From the NCBI GenBank assembly GCA_012512865.1, contig JAAZDH010000340.1, positions 1 through 8,305 of the forward strand: 8,305 nt of DNA, given 5' to 3'. Positions 4,967 to 8,305 of this stretch are shown here, piece by piece. The translations under genes were made by a program, and so were the position numbers. Positions within the stretch are counted from its first letter, which is position 1, and the number at the start of each line of letters is the position of its first letter. This stretch comes from Clostridiaceae bacterium (GTDB lineage: Bacteria > Bacillota > Clostridia > Acetivibrionales > DUMC01). The notes under the pieces were generated by a model, which was given only the letters and a program-made list of their open reading frames with translations, was not told where the DNA came from and ran no database searches.

Positions 4967-7042
4967 GGGCTCTTGTTTCCTTTTCCGCCAGTTTTGCCAT
5001 AATTCCATTACTTTTTCATCTATGGCTATCGGCTTAAACCCTGTTTTAAAAGCAGGGGATTTATCGAGCGTGAAGTCCCCTTTGCATGGGTCCTTGAAAA
5101 GAGGATCGGCAACGATGGAATGCAGGTCATGCCCGAACAAGGCCCTCCACTGTTCCAGCGAGTATTCCGTTTCGCCCTTGAAGAACGGTTCTTTACCCGA
5201 AATATCCCATATAAGGTTTGAATCGCTAATAAAGCTTTTATCCTTAAACTTCATGTGATAGCCCTCTAGGAATATGGGGCTGTTATCTGCAAGGATAATG
5301 TTCCGTTCAAAGGTAAAACCGTTGTGTTCCTCCGTGCGTCCATAGGATACGAGGGCTTCCCTACCAAAGGCAAATATATTGTTGCGTACGATATTTTCCC
5401 GGCCATAGTGTTGAAAAAAGCCCGTGCTTGCCATGGAGTAGCAAATATTATTCTCAATTATTATATGTGAGCTTCCTTCGTCGGTGTAAATTGCCCATCC
5501 TCCATAATTGGCCTTTTTAATATTATGGATGACATTGCCCCTCACTACCGTCCCGGGCTGTACTCCAAGCAGGTAAATACCGCCCATATCGCTTAAAATT
5601 CCTGACCCTATGTGATGAATATAATTATTCTCTATCCTGTTATTTCCAAGGTTGTTATCGGCATAACCCCATACCCAGCCGCATGAAATCCCGGTGTAAT
5701 GAAGATGGTGGATATGGTTGTGGGATATTTCATTATGGGATGAATGCCCGCATAATATACCTACCGCTGAATGAAAAACCCTCCCGCAATGGTAGATGTG
5801 ATTGCCCGTCACCAGGTTGTACTGCGTATACGTGTTTTTATGGCTGTTAATATCTCCGCCGTCTATTTTAATTCCTCCAGCCCCGGCATTATATATTTCA
5901 TTTCCGCTTACCCTGATGCTCCTGCAGCCCTCTGAAATTTCAATGCCATAATACCCGGCATTTTCCAGTATGCAATCTTCTATTGAGCAATTCATTGCAT
6001 ATTTCAAGCAAATAACTCCCGGGACATTTTTTGCAGCCTGGGTGGCACCTGCATAAACAGTATCAAGTTCCCTTGCATGCCTTCTAGGTCTGTGTTTCCA
6101 GCCGGTATTTCGTATTTTTAAGCCCTTAAAACTTATGTATTCCACGTATTTACCATCAAATTCAGCTCCTTCCAGGAGTAATGCCTGCTCGGCAACGGGT
6201 GCGAAAATTTGAGTATTTTCCGGGGTTTCTCCGGGCATTGGTATGTAGTAAAGCTTGCCCCTTTTCCTGTCAAGGTACCACTGGCCTGGTTTGTTCAAGG
6301 CTTCAAATACGTTCTCCACGTAATATTTTGAATATCCTTTCCTATTGTCGTCTATAAGGGTAAAACTGCTCTTGTAACGGCACTTCACCATCTTCTTATC
6401 CTCATCTATATATTCTATGGGCATCCTTTCTTCTACCCAGTAGTGCAGCATTACAATATCAACATCATTAATGTTTTGCCAGTTTCTTATGTCATTTTCG
6501 TTATACTCAAATGTATCACTTCCATCAAATAAGCCTGCTGCAGACAAATCCGTTCCAGACACGTTTTTAATACGAAAACATCCTTGCTCCGGGAGCCGGG
6601 TCCTGTTCCTGGTCTCACCGTTAACCGTAAGCTGCCTGAAATACCATTTTCCCTCGGCTGCTTCAGGTATATAAGTTACCCATACCTCGAGACCGTTGCT
6701 TAACTTCTCCCTTGCCCAGCCGGTTATTCTTTTTCCCCCGTCGAAAACAGGTGTTTCTCCCGGGTAAGCGCAATATGTTACCGGCCAGCTATCTTCATGG
6801 GTAAATTGTAACGGTTGTTTAAGCGGGTAAATGCCTCCCCTCAAAAATACTTTTACAGGAAAGCTTAGTTTTCCCAGCTTTTTTAAGCTACGCAATGTAT
6901 CCCTTGCCTTCTCAATTGTAGCAAAAGGCCCATCGCTTCCTGCCTCGTCAGGATTCGGCAGTCTGCCAGACCACCGGTCGTTACCACAAGGTGATACATA
7001 GAAAACCAGTTCGCCATTAGCAGTATTTGTATTTTTATTCAT
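4952..7042 (-). CDS. Right-handed beta-helix, GH141-like carbohydrate-active protein
   Basis: The longest frame has 720 residues from 7114; I place the start at Met25 (7042), giving 696. Numbering here is from 7114. FYVSPCGNDRWSG (38-50) and GPFATIEKARDTL (62-74) open the domain, followed by KVFLRGGIYPLKQPL (88-102) and AYPGETPVFDGG (116-127). Repeated Asn/Gly/Ile coils of a right-handed parallel beta-helix run from about 365 to 610. Within them are LSDMGGIYLLG (507-517), GGWAIYTDEGSS (538-549) and FFQHYGRENIVRNNIFAFG (566-584), blocks I associate with GH141-like enzymes; Asp509 and Asp545/Glu546 are candidate catalytic acids. The closing ADPLFKDP (669-676) is typical. No signal peptide is visible, so it likely acts in the cytoplasm on imported oligosaccharides. 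The final residues come from the repeat-derived region, so the natural C-terminus may be altered. Glycosidase versus lyase is not settled. Confidence 0.75.
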   Translation of the reverse strand: MNKNTNTANGELVFYVSPCGNDRWSGRLPNPDEAGSDGPFATIEKARDTLRSLKKLGKLSFPVKVFLRGGIYPLKQPLQFTHEDSWPVTYCAYPGETPVFDGGKRITGWAREKLSNGLEVWVTYIPEAAEGKWYFRQLTVNGETRNRTRLPEQGCFRIKNVSGTDLSAAGLFDGSDTFEYNENDIRNWQNINDVDIVMLHYWVEERMPIEYIDEDKKMVKCRYKSSFTLIDDNRKGYSKYYVENVFEALNKPGQWYLDRKRGKLYYIPMPGETPENTQIFAPVAEQALLLEGAEFDGKYVEYISFKGLKIRNTGWKHRPRRHARELDTVYAGATQAAKNVPGVICLKYAMNCSIEDCILENAGYYGIEISEGCRSIRVSGNEIYNAGAGGIKIDGGDINSHKNTYTQYNLVTGNHIYHCGRVFHSAVGILCGHSSHNEISHNHIHHLHYTGISCGWVWGYADNNLGNNRIENNYIHHIGSGILSDMGGIYLLGVQPGTVVRGNVIHNIKKANYGGWAIYTDEGSSHIIIENNICYSMASTGFFQHYGRENIVRNNIFAFGREALVSYGRTEEHNGFTFERNIILADNSPIFLEGYHMKFKDKSFISDSNLIWDISGKEPFFKGETEYSLEQWRALFGHDLHSIVADPLFKDPCKGDFTLDKSPAFKTGFKPIAIDEKVMELWQNWRKRKQEPGLSH

Positions 7043-7047
7043 AACGA

Positions 7048-7053
7048 CCCCCC
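7048..7053 (-). promoter_or_regulatory. Ribosome binding site that sets the beta-helix start
   Basis: GGGGGG followed by TC lies 5 nt upstream of the ATG at 7042-7040 on the minus strand. Although not a perfect AGGAGG, it is the only purine-rich site near any candidate start; the ATG at 7114 is preceded by ATTACAAAGC, with none. The residues before Met25 are lysine- and asparagine-rich and outside the recognised domain, which supports the shorter protein. Confidence 0.5.
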
Positions 7054-7130
7054 AATCCGCCATTTTAAAACACTTTGAATTTTTTGCATGTTTTTTAGCA
7101 TTTTTACTTTTCATGCTTTGTAATTTTTAT

Positions 7131-7136
7131 ATTATA
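7131..7136 (-). promoter_or_regulatory. Candidate -10 box for the beta-helix gene
   Basis: A perfect TATAAT reads on the minus strand at 7136-7131. No good -35 box is found at 16-18 bp, so the promoter is weak or activator-dependent if real. A start about 7 nt downstream would fall close to 7124, leaving almost no leader for the 7114 ATG but about 80 nt for the 7042 ATG. I see no terminator hairpin between the upstream phosphodiesterase stop and this site, so readthrough from that gene is also possible. Confidence 0.35.
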
Positions 7137-7197
7137 GTTTTCCCATTGTTTTTTACCGATGTTAATAATATTGTTTTGTTATTTCCTCTTTTACACT

Positions 7198-8304
7198 TCA
7201 AAAATTTAGCGCATCAAAAACTATTCTTCCTTCTGCATGGGCCGGCTGCGGATAGCCTAGGGCATAACACAAGGTAGGAGCTGCATCATAAAGATGGACA
7301 CATCTGCTAATAACTTCCCCTTTCTTAAATCCTGGTCCTGCTATGACAAACAATGCACGCATATCCCCCGTACTTGTTCTTGCCGTAGGTATCTGGCAGG
7401 CATGAACGCCCCCATAATATCCTCCAATAGTAGTTCCTGCCAATCCATATACAACATCCCCGCAATATTCTCCTCCTTGACCTGCCAGGCCTGCTTCTTC
7501 CCTTCTTAATGCAAAGGCAAGCGCACAAATTCCTTTTTTATCATCCCTGAATCCATCTTGCAGGACTTTAATAATTCTATTAACAACCATATCATAGTCC
7601 CTTTCGTCCACTATTCCATGGGGGTCCCTTCCTTTCAAATTAACATATACATGGCATGTACCTACGGGATAAGCCAGGGTCCTGCTCCAGTCCACCGTCT
7701 TTTTCCCCGGGACCCCGGTGTCGTTGTATGCTAGCAATCCAGCTCTCTCAAGAACTGTAAAAGGACTTATGATTGTATTATAGCCCATGGAACCATGGTC
7801 AGAAACTGCCACTATAGTAGTTTCTTCATCGACAAAATCAATAATCTTCCCAAGAAATTCATCAGCCAGCATGTAAGCATCCTCGTATAATTGATGGGCT
7901 TCGCGAAATTCCCTGTCACTTGCGGGGACTAATCCTTCAAAAATACTCCTGTACTGGTGGTTAATAGTATCCAGGTATACCGAATAAACAACCGTTATGT
8001 CCACTTCATGGTTTTCCCATGTTTTTTTCATTAGCTGCCATTGCCAATCAAAGTTCATGGCTTCCAATTCAAGAAATGTTTTATAATCAATCCCATTGTT
8101 TAAGTACTTGTGATGCCCGTGACTTGGAAAGATTCCGGGTATGGCCAGGGCTTCATCCCTAAAATAAGAGGGTGTAATATACCTTGCCGCATCTCCTGCC
8201 TCGTTAAAAAATATTTTAAATTTTCTCTCCCCGGCATTTGCATAAAATAGTTTTGCCCTAAACCTGCAAGCAATGATTCCATCTTTGCCTTCCAGTTCCC
8301 TTAC
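7198..8304 (-). CDS. Type I phosphodiesterase / alkaline phosphatase superfamily, 5' partial
   Basis: The frame is open from the right window edge to TGA at 7200-7198, 368 visible residues; the true start lies outside. An internal start near 8067 would cut the domain and has no support, because the frame continues upstream with domain-like sequence (FKIFFNEAGDAARYITPSYF and PGIFPSHGHHKYL). Metal-binding signatures of the nucleotide pyrophosphatase/phosphodiesterase branch are present: D-x-x-x-H in VYLDTINHQYR (visible Asp112 and His116), SDHG (Asp169-His170), and a third histidine in GGVHACQIPT (His301). The first metal Asp and the Thr/Ser nucleophile should lie upstream. It predicts a two-zinc hydrolase of phosphate mono- or diesters. 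It is co-directional with the beta-helix gene and about 155 bp upstream of its preferred start, so they may be co-transcribed and share a glycan substrate. Localisation cannot be judged without the N-terminus. Family is sure, substrate unknown. Confidence 0.85.
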   Translation of the reverse strand, partial: VRELEGKDGIIACRFRAKLFYANAGERKFKIFFNEAGDAARYITPSYFRDEALAIPGIFPSHGHHKYLNNGIDYKTFLELEAMNFDWQWQLMKKTWENHEVDITVVYSVYLDTINHQYRSIFEGLVPASDREFREAHQLYEDAYMLADEFLGKIIDFVDEETTIVAVSDHGSMGYNTIISPFTVLERAGLLAYNDTGVPGKKTVDWSRTLAYPVGTCHVYVNLKGRDPHGIVDERDYDMVVNRIIKVLQDGFRDDKKGICALAFALRREEAGLAGQGGEYCGDVVYGLAGTTIGGYYGGVHACQIPTARTSTGDMRALFVIAGPGFKKGEVISRCVHLYDAAPTLCYALGYPQPAHAEGRIVFDALNF

Positions 8305-8305
8305 A

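Noticed and set aside
4833..5000. Upstream extension of the DUF4338 frame to an ATG at 5000
   Set aside because: This part overlaps the 3' end of the beta-helix gene on the same strand and then reads through the 17-bp repeats; it has no domain content of its own.
7198..8067. Phosphodiesterase as a complete 289-residue gene
   Set aside because: The frame continues to the window edge with no stop, and a start at 8067 (TTG) would remove part of the fold; it is a 5'-partial gene.
8100..8282. Separate 60-residue minus-strand protein at the right edge
   Set aside because: It is out of frame with the phosphodiesterase, whose own frame is open across the same bases and carries the domain-like sequence.

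Overview
The window looks like a chromosomal accessory segment from a low-GC, Gram-positive, Clostridia-like anaerobe. This is inferred from strong AGGAGG-type ribosome binding sites, AT-rich intergenic DNA, short hairpin terminators with T-tracts, and a remnant of an ISLre2-type transposase, a family common in such organisms. The species cannot be named from the sequence.

Layout. The left edge (1-222, minus) is the tail part of a broken ISLre2 transposase. Next is a complete N-acetylneuraminate lyase/DapA-family aldolase (354-1238, minus) with its own small terminator. About 600 bp of AT-rich DNA then separates it from a divergent putative glycoside hydrolase (1845-3881, plus). That gap holds a cre/LacI-type operator-like dyad, a frameshifted short coding remnant, 12-bp-phased repeats and a plausible plus-strand promoter. 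A hairpin terminator that can work both ways closes the hydrolase gene. Next come a possible 34-codon ORF, a multiply frameshifted DUF4338 (DruA-like) remnant, and an array of 17-bp tandem repeats. The array runs into the 3' end of a right-handed beta-helix carbohydrate-active protein (4952-7042, minus). The right edge (7198-8304, minus) is the C-terminal part of an alkaline-phosphatase-superfamily phosphodiesterase whose 5' end lies outside the window.

Working together. The four sizeable genes read as an intracellular glycan-salvage locus. A TIM-barrel hydrolase and a beta-helix hydrolase/lyase without signal peptides would act on imported oligosaccharides. The phosphodiesterase could remove phosphate-ester groups, and the aldolase would split a released nonulosonic (sialic-type) or related 2-keto-3-deoxy acid into pyruvate plus an aldehyde sugar. 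No transporter or regulator gene is visible, so the substrate is inferred from family identity and neighbourhood only.

The stretch 3882-4966 and the left edge are a graveyard of mobile DNA. The minus-strand genes on the right look more GC-rich than the left-hand genes, which suggests the halves may have different histories. I do not see a clearly novel defence or mobile system; the most interesting leads are the hydrolase-aldolase pair and the 17-bp repeat array fused to a coding end.
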